Source: an uncultured Bacilli bacterium
GTDB lineage: Bacteria; Bacillota_I; Bacilli_A; RF39; UBA660
NCBI GenBank assembly: GCA_934101115.1
Contig: CAKOPW010000001.1
Coordinates: 62,001-126,000, forward strand
Reading direction: 5' to 3'
Length of the DNA: 64,000 bases
Shown here: piece by piece, positions 29,763 to 38,835 of the stretch
Position numbering within the stretch: the first letter of the stretch is position 1
How the letters are laid out: every line of letters begins with the position of its first letter
Translations under genes and position numbers: made by a program
The notes under the pieces: model-generated
The model's input: only the letters and a program-made list of their open reading frames with translations
Database searches by the model: none
Told to the model about the DNA's origin: nothing

Positions 29763-29838
29763 TTGGTGAGCAAATCACCTGTTTATGGGAATACTCATAG
29801 ACACCACTTTGGTAGCTCTTCTCGGCTACCTTTTTTGT
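29763..29838 (+). ncRNA. Candidate small structured RNA
   Basis: About 72 bases with three hairpins: GGTGA/TCACC, TATGGG/CTCATA with an AATA loop, and a terminator GGTAGC/GCTACC followed by T6. It has a plausible promoter just upstream and contains no open frame of note. It lies between mnmA and glycine-rich gene 3, on the opposite strand to both. I do not recognise the family. The reverse strand would also fold, so the direction rests on the promoter and terminator. Confidence 0.45.
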
Positions 29839-29843
29839 TGCAA

Positions 29844-29877
29844 TAAAAAAAGCTTTTTATAAATACCAAAGCTTTTC
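29844..29877 (-). terminator. Terminator of mnmA
   Basis: AAAGCTTT/AAAGCTTT-type stem overlapping the stop, with T7 on the minus strand. Confidence 0.7.
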
Positions 29878-30966
29878 TCCGTTTTTTCTAACTGTTTTAA
29901 TTATTCCTGATCCAATACATTGTTCACCTAGATAAATAACACATGCTTGTCCTGGAGTAACTGCTGGAACTTTTTCTGGATAACTTACTTTTATTTCATT
30001 ATTATCCAAATATTCTAACATTACTTCATAATCCGGCCCACGATATCTAAATTTTGCTGTTGCAAATGTTGGGTGATTTGGGCTAATCAAGTTAACGTCT
30101 TCAATTATACACTCATCACTATAAAGGGTTTCTGGATTATCACCAAAAGCGACAAATAAGATATTTTTCTCTACATCTTTTCCAACAACAAAATGTTTAT
30201 CTTTAAAACCTGATACTCCAACATTTCTTCTTTGACCAATTGTATAATTCATTAAACCATTGTGAGTACCAATAATTTCTCCTGAGTCTATATCAACTAT
30301 ATTACCTGGATTAGGTTTTAAATAGTTATGTAAAAATTTTTGATAATTTCTTTCTCCGATAAAACAAATACCTGTGGAATCTTTTTTCTTGGCTGTTGGA
30401 AGATTTATCTTACTTGCAATTTCTCTAACTTCACTTTTTTCTAAATCACCGACTGGAAATAAAACATCTTTTAATTGGTCTGCTGATACTTGAGCTAAAA
30501 AGTAAGTTTGATCTTTATTAGAATCAACTCCTCTTAAAAGTTTGTTTCCAACTATTCTAGCATAATGACCTGTTGCAATATAATCAGCTCCAAGTTTTTT
30601 TGCTTCTTTTTTAAATAAATCAAATTTAATATATTTGTTACACATTAAATCAGGATTTGGAGTTCTTCCTTTTTTTAATTCATCCAAGAAATATGTGAAT
30701 ACGTTATCCCAATACTCTTTAATAAAATCAACCCTATGTAAAGGAATACCTAAAGTGTTACAAACCTCTAACGCATCATTATAATCTTGTTCTTGCGGAC
30801 ATATATTATTTCCTAAATTAGGATTTCCTTCTGTATCATTATTAACTAAAGAGTCCCAATTTCTCATAAACAGTCCAATTACTTCGTATCCTTGCTTTTG
30901 TAGTAAATAAGCAGCAACTGATGAATCAACACCGCCACTCATACCAACAACAACTTTTTTAGCCAT
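29857..30966 (-). CDS. mnmA: tRNA-specific 2-thiouridylase MnmA
   Basis: 369 residues. PP-loop GMSGGVDSS at 8-16; catalytic cysteines in NPDLMCNKY and in TGICFIGER. Makes s2U34 in tRNA for Lys, Glu and Gln. Normal length. Monocistronic, with its own terminator. The usual partner cysteine desulfurase is not adjacent. Confidence 0.96.
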   Translation of the reverse strand: MAKKVVVGMSGGVDSSVAAYLLQKQGYEVIGLFMRNWDSLVNNDTEGNPNLGNNICPQEQDYNDALEVCNTLGIPLHRVDFIKEYWDNVFTYFLDELKKGRTPNPDLMCNKYIKFDLFKKEAKKLGADYIATGHYARIVGNKLLRGVDSNKDQTYFLAQVSADQLKDVLFPVGDLEKSEVREIASKINLPTAKKKDSTGICFIGERNYQKFLHNYLKPNPGNIVDIDSGEIIGTHNGLMNYTIGQRRNVGVSGFKDKHFVVGKDVEKNILFVAFGDNPETLYSDECIIEDVNLISPNHPTFATAKFRYRGPDYEVMLEYLDNNEIKVSYPEKVPAVTPGQACVIYLGEQCIGSGIIKTVRKNGEKLWYL

Positions 30967-31026
30967 AATTCCACCTCTACTGCATTAATTATAGTATAAG
31001 TTACATCATTTAGCAAATGAAAAAGA

Positions 31027-31569
31027 CTATAATATAAAAGTAAAATATTTGACCAGTTTATATAAAAGAAAATAATTTAATAAATCGTATATAACAATAA
31101 AAATAGTTATTAATAAATACTTTTTAACCATTGGTTTCATTAAAACTATTAAATAATCGGTACTTAATCCAACAACATTTGATAGACTTTTTTTGACATA
31201 TTTAACACCGACAATAAATAGATAAAATAATATAATTATGAATAATCCTTTATTTAGAAGTAAATTAATTAATGAATAAATAATTCCTTTGATACCATAA
31301 GTTTTAAAAAATGCTGATATAACAAAGCCAACAGAAACACCTTCAAATCCAATATAAAAGCCATTTATTAGTATTCCGATTAATGATATCGTTGAGAAGA
31401 AAAATAGCATAATAACTAATAAATGATTAAATAAAAGCATGTTTTTATCAATATTCTTTACATATTCACTTATATCATAAGGATTATTAATTCCATAAAT
31501 AAAGCCAACAATTAAAGAAATTACAAAAATAGATACTACGAGTACTAGAGCATATTTATTCTTTTTCAA
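31027..31569 (-). CDS. spoIIM: Stage II sporulation protein M family protein
   Basis: 180 residues, about five membrane helices. SpoIIM family pattern: early helix, then a long region with NGFYIGFEGVSVGFVISAF and GIKGIIYSLINLLLNK. In spore formers SpoIIM joins SpoIID and SpoIIP in engulfment. A TTG start at 31569 fits AGGTGA five bases upstream better than the upstream GTG. Shorter than Bacillus SpoIIM (about 214). It could be a general SpoIIM-family membrane protein rather than the engulfment protein. Confidence 0.75.
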   Translation of the reverse strand: MKKNKYALVLVVSIFVISLIVGFIYGINNPYDISEYVKNIDKNMLLFNHLLVIMLFFFSTISLIGILINGFYIGFEGVSVGFVISAFFKTYGIKGIIYSLINLLLNKGLFIIILFYLFIVGVKYVKKSLSNVVGLSTDYLIVLMKPMVKKYLLITIFIVIYDLLNYFLLYKLVKYFTFIL

Positions 31570-31645
31570 AACTATCACCTATTAATTTATATTTTAATCT
31601 TTAAATTTTATTCTAAATATTATATAATTTATGCAGGTGAAGTTT

Positions 31646-31837
31646 ATGAAAGATGAAAAAAGCTATGAAACTGTTGGAAATATAAAAATTAAAGAAGCTA
31701 AAAAAAAGAAAAAAAATAGAAAATCAAGTGATACTCCACTTGGTGTAAAAATATTTGTTTGGGTAATGTTCTTTGCAATGCTTGCAAGTATCGCTGCTCC
31801 TTTGGTTTATTATTTTATAACAGCAACTAGCAAATAG
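31646..31837 (+). CDS. Small membrane protein (DUF4044-like)
   Basis: 63 residues: a Lys-rich N-terminal half then a single membrane helix (VKIFVWVMFFAMLASIAAPLVYYF). The short Lys-rich/helix layout resembles the DUF4044 family. Start at 31646 has AGGTGA five bases upstream. One of few plus-strand genes; divergent from spoIIM and ended by its own terminator. Function unknown. Confidence 0.6.
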   Translation: MKDEKSYETVGNIKIKEAKKKKKNRKSSDTPLGVKIFVWVMFFAMLASIAAPLVYYFITATSK

Positions 31838-31859
31838 ACACTCAATTGAGTGTTTTTTT
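31838..31859 (+). terminator. Terminator of the small membrane protein gene
   Basis: ACACTCAA/TTGAGTGT palindrome followed by T6-7. Confidence 0.8.
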
Positions 31860-31861
31860 CA

Positions 31862-31890
31862 TGAAAAAAATGAGCTTTAAACGCTCATTA
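31862..31890 (-). terminator. Terminator of frr
   Basis: AATGAGC/GCTCATT stem overlapping the frr stop, then T7 on the minus strand. Confidence 0.75.
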
Positions 31891-32419
31891 ATTCTGCAGT
31901 TTTTTCTTTGATTTTTTCATCAACAATCTTATTGTATTTATTTATGATTTCTTGAACATCTTCTTGATATCTTTTTTTATCATCTTCAGTTAGTTCTTCA
32001 GCCTTTTTGATATCGTTGTTGGCATCTTGTCTTGCATTTCTTAAAGCAATTTTTGCTTGTTCACCCATTTCATCAACCTGTTTAACATAGTTTCTTCTAG
32101 TTTCTTCTGTTAATTGAGGAACAGTTAAGATAACCATCTCACCATTATTTGTTGGAGTTATTCCAATATTCGCTTCATTTATAGCTCTTTCAATATCTTT
32201 TATAATACTTCTATCAAATGGTTTTATAAATAGTTGTCTTGCTTCTGGAACAGTTATATTTGCAACTTGATTGATTGGAGTTGGTGCCCCATAATATTCA
32301 ACCATTATTCCATTAAGCATTGATGCATTTGCACGTCCAGCACGAACTGTTATAAGTCTTGCTTCTAGGTTTTCAATTGCCTTCATCATGTTCATTTCAC
32401 ATTCATCTAAAAAATCCAT
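31877..32419 (-). CDS. frr: Ribosome recycling factor
   Basis: 180 residues. Motifs RAGRANASMLNGIMVEYYG and PFDRSIIKDIERAI fit RRF, which splits post-termination ribosomes with EF-G. AAGGAGG precedes the ATG. The usual neighbour pyrH is not upstream. Confidence 0.97.
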   Translation of the reverse strand: MDFLDECEMNMMKAIENLEARLITVRAGRANASMLNGIMVEYYGAPTPINQVANITVPEARQLFIKPFDRSIIKDIERAINEANIGITPTNNGEMVILTVPQLTEETRRNYVKQVDEMGEQAKIALRNARQDANNDIKKAEELTEDDKKRYQEDVQEIINKYNKIVDEKIKEKTAELMSV

Positions 32420-32461
32420 ATTTCCTCCTTATAAACTAATTAAATTATACTTTATTTATAT

Positions 32462-33532
32462 CTATTTAGCAAGAGATATATAAGCAACAACAAACATCGC
32501 GATAATTAAAATTTCCATTGCAACAATTATAAATCCTCCGTTAAATTGAAATTGATCATCACTTTTCTCATGAGTTCTTGCTAAGAATTCTTTTTCGATT
32601 TTTGTAAGTATGAAAGTATTATTCATAATTCTTTGGTTTAGTACTTTTATGTATCTAGTAAGTATTCCACTTGCTGCATCATCTAAAAGCTCTGGTTTTT
32701 CAATAATAGTTTTAATTGCTGCCTCTAGATATCTTTTTTCGCGTGTATTTATATTTGGAAAATTATCCAATATTTCATTTAATCTATCGATATCTATTTC
32801 AAATGGTAAAAGTACATGAATATCATCATACTCGTAAGTTTGATCTTTTAAATCTTGATAAACATCTTCACTTTTTAAATAATAAAGATTATTCATTTTG
32901 GAATCATATCTTATGATTGCACTTCCAGCAATAATGAATATTTGTCCTTTAGAATCTTGATAAATATGATATTTTTCAACTCTTTTTCTTTTCATATATT
33001 CTTCTATTGCTAATTTTACTTCCTCGTTTAAATCGTTTAAAAGAACTTCTTTTGGTATAGGATTAAAGTTCAATGTAGTTGTTAAATAATTTATATATCC
33101 ATCTATTATAGTTTCTTTATCAGTTGAAGGAGTTACATGTGTATTAACATAATTAGCTAAATCATATATTTGCATACATTCCAACACATGTATTTTTTTG
33201 CTTTTATAATAGTAAAAGTAGTAGTTTTCTACTCCATCGTTTTTAAAAGAAACAATACCTACTTCCATGCCTAAAACCATTTTTAAATATTCACTTGCTT
33301 CACCATTGTTATTTAATTTATCATTGTATTTATATTTATTTAATAAAGTTATTAATTGATATTTATTTTTAATATCACTGTTGGAAAGAAAAGTTATTAA
33401 TGACTCAACATAACGATGTTCTTCATCACTAAATTTGCCTTCAAATTCTTTTAATAAATTAACTATTTCATCAACATTGGTAATCACACCATTTTCTTCT
33501 TTTATATGAAATCTATTATTAAATGCACTCAT
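32462..33532 (-). CDS. Unknown tail-anchored protein
   Basis: 356 residues, mostly helical and hydrophilic, with one membrane helix at the very C-terminus (about 333-353, GGFIIVAMEILIIAMFVVAYI). No domain recognised. The middle (EEYMKRKRVEKYHIYQDSKG) starts a beta-rich stretch. It lies 15 bases downstream of ftsW with an AAGG-type site, so it may be co-expressed with the division gene. Predicted topology: large domain in the cytoplasm. Confidence 0.6.
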   Translation of the reverse strand: MSAFNNRFHIKEENGVITNVDEIVNLLKEFEGKFSDEEHRYVESLITFLSNSDIKNKYQLITLLNKYKYNDKLNNNGEASEYLKMVLGMEVGIVSFKNDGVENYYFYYYKSKKIHVLECMQIYDLANYVNTHVTPSTDKETIIDGYINYLTTTLNFNPIPKEVLLNDLNEEVKLAIEEYMKRKRVEKYHIYQDSKGQIFIIAGSAIIRYDSKMNNLYYLKSEDVYQDLKDQTYEYDDIHVLLPFEIDIDRLNEILDNFPNINTREKRYLEAAIKTIIEKPELLDDAASGILTRYIKVLNQRIMNNTFILTKIEKEFLARTHEKSDDQFQFNGGFIIVAMEILIIAMFVVAYISLAK

Positions 33533-33546
33533 AATTTTAGCCCTTT

Positions 33547-34704
33547 CTAGTATTCTGTTTCTCTTTTTCTTTTGGTTTCAATATTTACTCGTTGAGTTAA
33601 AGCGGTAAGTATCATTATATTTAACATGAATGATCCTCCATAACTTAAGAACGGAAGTGGTACACCAGTAAGTGGAATTAAAGCCAAAAGTCCTCCTAAG
33701 TTGATGACTATATGACTTAAGATATAAGCAAAGGTTCCGAAAGCAATTATGGAATTTCTTAAATTTGTTGCGTTCCTTGCAATTACTAAAATTCTAAACA
33801 ATAGGATTATATATGCAATAAGTACACAAGTTCCTCCAATAAGTCCAAGTTCCTCCACAATAATTGGAAAAATAAAATCTGTATGGGCAGCTGGCAAATA
33901 TAAATATTTTTGAGTAGATGCTCCAAGGCCTACTCCAAATATTCCACCATTGTGAATCGCGATATAACCATTACATACTTGGTATCCAGTTTCTTCTAGA
34001 TATCTTGAACAAGGATTCTTAAAATTAAATCTACTTGCTTGTGCTGACGTTAAAATATCTGAATTAAAATTCAAGAAAAATATTCCACCAATAGCAGCTA
34101 TTACAGTTGCTATTCTTAATATTTTAATGTTTTTGTTATTTGAAAGCGGCAATGAAAAAAAGATAAACATACATATAATCGCTATTAAACAAGCGGTTCC
34201 TAAGTCAGGTTCTAATGCTACTAAGAAAAAAACAATTATACATGGTATCATTGGTAAAAAAACATCACTGACACTTTTAAATTTTTTAATTTTTGAATAT
34301 GTGCATGCTAGATATAATATAATAAATGTTTTAGCAAATTCACTAGGTTGGATAGAAAATCCTAATATTTTAAACCAACTTCTGGCTGAATTAGTAACCG
34401 TTCCATATGTCTTTAAAGCAATTAACATGATTATCATTAAAACAATACCCAATTTAGATATTACACCATAGTTTTTTGTCGGAAAATTTATAACAATTAA
34501 AGATACAAATAAACCAACTATAACAACTAATAATTGCTTTTCAAAAAAGTAATAAGGTGTTTTTTTGTAACTCAAAACGCTTGTGACGCTTGATGAACTA
34601 AATACCATTATAAGCCCAAATATTATTAATGCTGTTGTTACTAATAGCAATGGAATATCAACGTTTTTTAATGAGTTTTTAATATATCTTAAAGCTCTTT
34701 TCAC
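33547..34704 (-). CDS. ftsW: FtsW/RodA/SpoVE family peptidoglycan glycosyltransferase
   Basis: 385 residues with about ten membrane helices. SEDS motifs: QPSEFAK, a DLGTA in the middle, and PLPFLSYGGS near the end. Acts in septal or elongation peptidoglycan synthesis. The insertion FKNPCSRYLEETGYQVCNGYIAIHNGG is typical of FtsW proteins of this group. GTG start at 34704 matches GGGTGA five bases upstream. SpoVE or RodA cannot be excluded. Confidence 0.9.
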   Translation of the reverse strand: MKRALRYIKNSLKNVDIPLLLVTTALIIFGLIMVFSSSSVTSVLSYKKTPYYFFEKQLLVVIVGLFVSLIVINFPTKNYGVISKLGIVLMIIMLIALKTYGTVTNSARSWFKILGFSIQPSEFAKTFIILYLACTYSKIKKFKSVSDVFLPMIPCIIVFFLVALEPDLGTACLIAIICMFIFFSLPLSNNKNIKILRIATVIAAIGGIFFLNFNSDILTSAQASRFNFKNPCSRYLEETGYQVCNGYIAIHNGGIFGVGLGASTQKYLYLPAAHTDFIFPIIVEELGLIGGTCVLIAYIILLFRILVIARNATNLRNSIIAFGTFAYILSHIVINLGGLLALIPLTGVPLPFLSYGGSFMLNIMILTALTQRVNIETKRKRETEY

Positions 34705-34733
34705 AACAATCACCCTATATTAAGTATAACATA

Positions 34734-34766
34734 AAAAAAGGAATACATTTTTGATATATTCCCAAG
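34734..34766 (-). terminator. Terminator of the TM2-domain gene
   Basis: GGAATA/TATTCC stem followed by T7 on the minus strand. Confidence 0.7.
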
Positions 34767-34787
34767 TGTTGTTAAGTAAGTGTCTAC

Positions 34788-35213
34788 CTAATCAACTAGT
34801 TTGTTTCCTGCAGCATCTGTTTCAATATTTCCTGAAAGAATTAAGATTCCTTCAATAAATCCCCAAAGGGCAGAAACAAATGAAAGTGTACAGCAACTCA
34901 ATACAGTTATAAGAAGTTGAGCAATTGCTCTTCCATTATATCCTAAATAGAAATTATGAACTCCAAATCCTCCTAAGAATATTGCTAATAGACCAGCAAC
35001 TACTCTATTCTTAGCTTGAGGATTATAGTTTTGATTTTGAGCTTGATTTTGAGTTTGATTTTGGCTTGAAGTTGATTCCTTAGTTTCTTCTGTTACCTTT
35101 TCTGCTTTAACTTCTTCTCTTACTACTCTATCTTTAACTGCTTTACCACAATTGCTACATACAGTATCATTTAAATTTAATTTGTTTCCACAATTTGTAC
35201 AAAAATTTGCCAT
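34788..35213 (-). CDS. Zinc-ribbon plus TM2-domain membrane protein
   Basis: 141 residues. An N-terminal four-cysteine zinc ribbon (CTNCGNKLNLNDTVCSNCGK), a Gln/Asn-rich linker at about 50-68, then a TM2 domain with two membrane helices (GLLAIFLGGFGVHNFYLGY). Common in Firmicutes; function not known. Confidence 0.8.
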   Translation of the reverse strand: MANFCTNCGNKLNLNDTVCSNCGKAVKDRVVREEVKAEKVTEETKESTSSQNQTQNQAQNQNYNPQAKNRVVAGLLAIFLGGFGVHNFYLGYNGRAIAQLLITVLSCCTLSFVSALWGFIEGILILSGNIETDAAGNKLVD

Positions 35214-35249
35214 TTTTAACCACCTATCTTTATTAATTATATAAGTTTT

Positions 35250-36158
35250 TTATTGTTTTTGCAACGAATTTACTTTCCTATCTATAAAGTTATTAAATAA
35301 ACTTACAACAAGTATACTAATTAACGGAGCCAGTGTTGGCTCTATAAAATAATTTATAAAAGTAAGTAAACCAACTAAAATACCGAAAACAATCATTCCT
35401 TTTCTTGTATAGCAGCTTGTTTTAGTATCAGTTGCTACATAACTCATAAGCATAACAATATTGTTAGCAAAGAATAAATTTGTAAAATTGTTGTCTGTTA
35501 ACAATGAATAGACCCCAAATAATAAAAACAATGTTACTAGACTTGAAAGACTTATATCTATTTTTATATTATTTGTCATATATAAGCCAAATAAACCTAA
35601 ACAAATCAATATTACATGCGTGCTTGCAACTCCACCAGGAAATCTTCCTATCAAATAATCCATAAATTCATAAGAGAAAGTTTTGCTCATCTCATATGAA
35701 TTTAAAAATGAAGCATTTCCCATTATTTTGCTCAACAAGTAAATAACTATTAAAGTAAAACACATAATATTTACTCGATTATTTAAAAATTTTGATACCA
35801 TAAAAACTGATAATAACACCAAAGTGTAGATAAGAACATTTGTGTTTATTGAGACTAAACATCCTACAACAATTCCATATTCTAAATGAAATGAGGAAAA
35901 AATAATCGAACTCAAATCATCTTTACTCTTTTTAATAATTTTTTCATAAAAGATATTTACAAATATACCAACTAAAGCTCCTATTGAAACATAGATAAGA
36001 GGTCTAAATATTTCAATAAAAGAAATATAATGCTCTTGGTATAAATAGATACCATTTTTATAGAAGCCATAAATTATTAAAGGAAGTAAAAATAATAATT
36101 TTGTTAATGTTATAGATTTTATAGACTTATTGCTACGTACATATACATTATTTTTCAT
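35250..36158 (-). CDS. RnfD-like membrane protein
   Basis: 302 residues, about nine membrane helices. Two stretches resemble RnfD/NqrB: GRFPGGVASTH at the position of the FMN-attachment loop, and SYVATDTKTSCYTRKGMIVFG near the end. The first stretch keeps a Ser-Thr but not the standard attachment sequence, so flavin binding is uncertain. It overlaps the rnfC-like gene by 11 bases. No rnfA, B, E or G lies nearby. Confidence 0.65.
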   Translation of the reverse strand: MKNNVYVRSNKSIKSITLTKLLFLLPLIIYGFYKNGIYLYQEHYISFIEIFRPLIYVSIGALVGIFVNIFYEKIIKKSKDDLSSIIFSSFHLEYGIVVGCLVSINTNVLIYTLVLLSVFMVSKFLNNRVNIMCFTLIVIYLLSKIMGNASFLNSYEMSKTFSYEFMDYLIGRFPGGVASTHVILICLGLFGLYMTNNIKIDISLSSLVTLFLLFGVYSLLTDNNFTNLFFANNIVMLMSYVATDTKTSCYTRKGMIVFGILVGLLTFINYFIEPTLAPLISILVVSLFNNFIDRKVNSLQKQ

Positions 36159-37302
36159 GACTATTTAAACACTCCTTAAAATTAATTTTGCTTGGGCAAA
36201 TATACGAACATAAACCACAATTAATACATTTACTTTTATCAGCTTTTTTATGTTCTTTTATGTATTTAGGATTTAACCCAACTGGACATTTCAATGTACA
36301 AAGTCCACAATTAATACATTCTTTTTCACTTGTCTTATCCAAAGTGTTCAAGAATATACTTCTCGTATTTAAGGTAATTATTGAATTTAATGATTCTAAA
36401 GTTATGCCAGAAATAAGACCATTTACGACAACATAATAATCTTCATTTACTATTTCACAATTGTTTTTTATTAAGTCGGCTATTTTTACTCCTATTTTGG
36501 TATTTACAACAATTGATTCCTTTATACAATTTCCACCAATTGTTACATATTTTTCAGTTATTGGGTTTCTTTTTTTTAAGACGTTATAGATATTTATTAA
36601 ATCTTCTACAGTTAAATAAATAATTCCGTTTTCTATTTCTTTTTTGGTTAATACATTTTTGATTAATATATTTTTAAAACCTATTGGATAAACATCAGGA
36701 AGCAGTTTTAGTCTTATATTAGGATATGTTCCAATGTTGCTTGTTAAATTAATGACATTATTTGAATCTTTATTGTTTATAGCAAATATAACATTGTCAA
36801 TCTTTAAAATATCTGATAAAGCATCTGCAGTCTCAAGAAGTTTATCACTTTTATTGTTTATTATAAAAGAATAATTTTTCTCTGCTTCTTCTTTGTCTAT
36901 ACCATTTATCAAAATTGTCTTTTCATCACTGAATTTATGTAATTCTGGCATATACTTTCTTAGCAAATCTAGCAGTTCTTGTTTGGAGTATTTATTTATA
37001 TATTTTGTTGCCCATTTATTTTGTTTAATATCTTCTTTAAAATTATTTTCGATAACTAAGCACTTTACATCATGGTTATTTATTTTTAAATCATCATTGA
37101 CACTTCTAACAATACCACTTATTGGACTAAAAATTGATTTACCATTTTTTTCAAATAATATATCGTTTTTCATTACTTTTCTTTCTTCTGATAATTGTAG
37201 ATTAAAATTATCAGGAAGTGGAATATAAACATAGTCTGGATTTAAAAATTCCTCTAATTTAGAATTTATTTGAGGATGCTTACATCTTTTATAGCTATTC
37301 AT
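36148..37302 (-). CDS. RnfC-like iron-sulfur protein
   Basis: 384 residues. The N-terminus has the RnfC lead (HPQINSKLEEF, IFSPISGIVRSV). The middle is a weakly conserved Nuo51-like region without a clear FMN/NADH signature. The C-terminus carries two 4Fe-4S motifs, CINCGLCTLKCPVGLNP and CINCGLCSYICPSKIN. In full Rnf complexes RnfC takes electrons from NADH. Its only partner here is the RnfD-like gene. Confidence 0.75.
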   Translation of the reverse strand: MNSYKRCKHPQINSKLEEFLNPDYVYIPLPDNFNLQLSEERKVMKNDILFEKNGKSIFSPISGIVRSVNDDLKINNHDVKCLVIENNFKEDIKQNKWATKYINKYSKQELLDLLRKYMPELHKFSDEKTILINGIDKEEAEKNYSFIINNKSDKLLETADALSDILKIDNVIFAINNKDSNNVINLTSNIGTYPNIRLKLLPDVYPIGFKNILIKNVLTKKEIENGIIYLTVEDLINIYNVLKKRNPITEKYVTIGGNCIKESIVVNTKIGVKIADLIKNNCEIVNEDYYVVVNGLISGITLESLNSIITLNTRSIFLNTLDKTSEKECINCGLCTLKCPVGLNPKYIKEHKKADKSKCINCGLCSYICPSKINFKECLNSHEK

Positions 37303-38197
37303 TTGTTCCTCTATAATAAGTTACTATATCATCATATAAATTGTGGTTGAATTCTCTATTTTTTACTTCTTCTATTTCAAATTTATATGGTGAATATTCA
37401 CGATCTACAAAAGGAGTTTCAAGCATTTTAGGGATATTTTCTAAACGCTTATTATAAGCTACATTGATAAGAGTCTCAAATCCAATAGTGCCATATCCTA
37501 GGTTTTCATGACGATCTTTTCTTGCTCCAATTGGGTTTTTAGAGTCATTTAAGTGAACACACCCAATTTTATCAATACCAATTTGTTTATCAAATTCATC
37601 TAAATATTCATCGAATTTACTGATATCTATACCAGAATCACTTAAATGGCAAGTGTCAAGACAAACACCTATTTTGTCTTGTAATTCGATATTATCAATT
37701 ATATATTTTAACTCTTCTAAATTTATTCCTAATTCTGTTCCTTTTCCGGCCATTGTCTCTAGTAATATTACAATATTATCATCAGGATAAAGAATAGAGT
37801 TTAATCCTTTTATTATGTTATTTAAAGCATCAGTTCTGTCTAGCTTTGTTGCGCTTCCTGGATGAAGAACCATTCTTCTAACTCCTAATTTTATGCATCT
37901 TTCAATTTCTTGTCTTAAAAAATTTTTGGCAAATTCATATTTTTCAGGATCAATGTTGTTTGCAAGATTAACTATATAAGGGGCATGACATACTACATTT
38001 TCAAGCATAATGCCGTTTTCTTTCATCTTTTTCATTGCTTCATATGTTACTAAATCATTTATCTCTCCTCTTTGAGTATTTTGAGGAGCTCCTGTATAAA
38101 ACATGAAAGCGTTTGCTCCATAAGAAATTGCATCTTCGACAGATCCTAGTAACTGAGTTGAGTTTTTGTATGATACATGACTTCCAATTATTAACAT
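37295..38197 (-). CDS. nfo: Deoxyribonuclease IV (AP endonuclease)
   Basis: 300 residues, xylose-isomerase-like TIM barrel. Metal-site motifs: GSHVSY at the start, VLHPGSA, LLETMAGKGTELG, CLDTCHLSDSG, HLNDSKNPIGARKDRHENLG. Repairs abasic sites. Start at 38197 has GGTGG at good spacing. It overlaps the rnfC-like gene by eight bases. Confidence 0.95.
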   Translation of the reverse strand: MLIIGSHVSYKNSTQLLGSVEDAISYGANAFMFYTGAPQNTQRGEINDLVTYEAMKKMKENGIMLENVVCHAPYIVNLANNIDPEKYEFAKNFLRQEIERCIKLGVRRMVLHPGSATKLDRTDALNNIIKGLNSILYPDDNIVILLETMAGKGTELGINLEELKYIIDNIELQDKIGVCLDTCHLSDSGIDISKFDEYLDEFDKQIGIDKIGCVHLNDSKNPIGARKDRHENLGYGTIGFETLINVAYNKRLENIPKMLETPFVDREYSPYKFEIEEVKNREFNHNLYDDIVTYYRGTNE

Positions 38198-38228
38198 TTT
38201 TACCACCATAAAAATTATATCATGAGAA

Positions 38229-38258
38229 CAAAAAAAAAGATACTAAGTATCTCTTTTA
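38229..38258 (-). terminator. Terminator of the pilin genes
   Basis: AGATACTTAGTATCT palindrome followed by T8 on the minus strand. Confidence 0.75.
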
Positions 38259-38774
38259 TTCAACAATTTTATATCCTTGACGATTATAACAATTAGTTAC
38301 AGTTGCTGAAGAACCAGCTTTACAAGCAACATATTCATTTAAACCAGCTACTTGAGTTTTGTCTAAAGATTGAATTGCTGTTTTATCATCTGCTTTTGGC
38401 ATTTTTTGATCTGTAACATCCCAACTTAATGTCATATAGTTAGAATCCCAAAGATAAACAATATAATGTGGATTGTCAACATCTTCAGCATTTACAACTA
38501 CATATCCTTTATAATCACCAGTTGATGTATATCCTAAATCTTTTTCAATATTGTAAACATATCTTCCTGCTCCAGCAATTGCTCCTCCATTTGAATCATA
38601 AACATATTGAGTAGTTGTATCTTTTACAACTTTTTCAATATATATAGCAAATGAGCTTCTTCTTGCACTTGCCATTGTTTCAAGTACTGTTGGAATAGCA
38701 ATTATCATTATAATAGCTAAAATTACTATAACAGCAAGTAACTCAACTAAAGTAAAACCATTTTTCTTTTTCAT
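38256..38774 (-). CDS. Type IV prepilin-like protein
   Basis: 172 residues. Classic class III signal MKKKNG|FTLVELLAVIVILAI with the conserved Glu at +5, so it should be cut by a prepilin peptidase and assembled into a pseudopilus or pilus. The C-terminal half has two cysteines (near 151 and 162) that may form a disulfide. No pilus ATPase or peptidase is in the window. Confidence 0.8.
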   Translation of the reverse strand: MKKKNGFTLVELLAVIVILAIIMIIAIPTVLETMASARRSSFAIYIEKVVKDTTTQYVYDSNGGAIAGAGRYVYNIEKDLGYTSTGDYKGYVVVNAEDVDNPHYIVYLWDSNYMTLSWDVTDQKMPKADDKTAIQSLDKTQVAGLNEYVACKAGSSATVTNCYNRQGYKIVE

Positions 38775-38835
38775 AAATATCCTCTTCCTATCTTAAATTA
38801 ATTATATATTTTATCTAATTTATAGTCAATACTTT

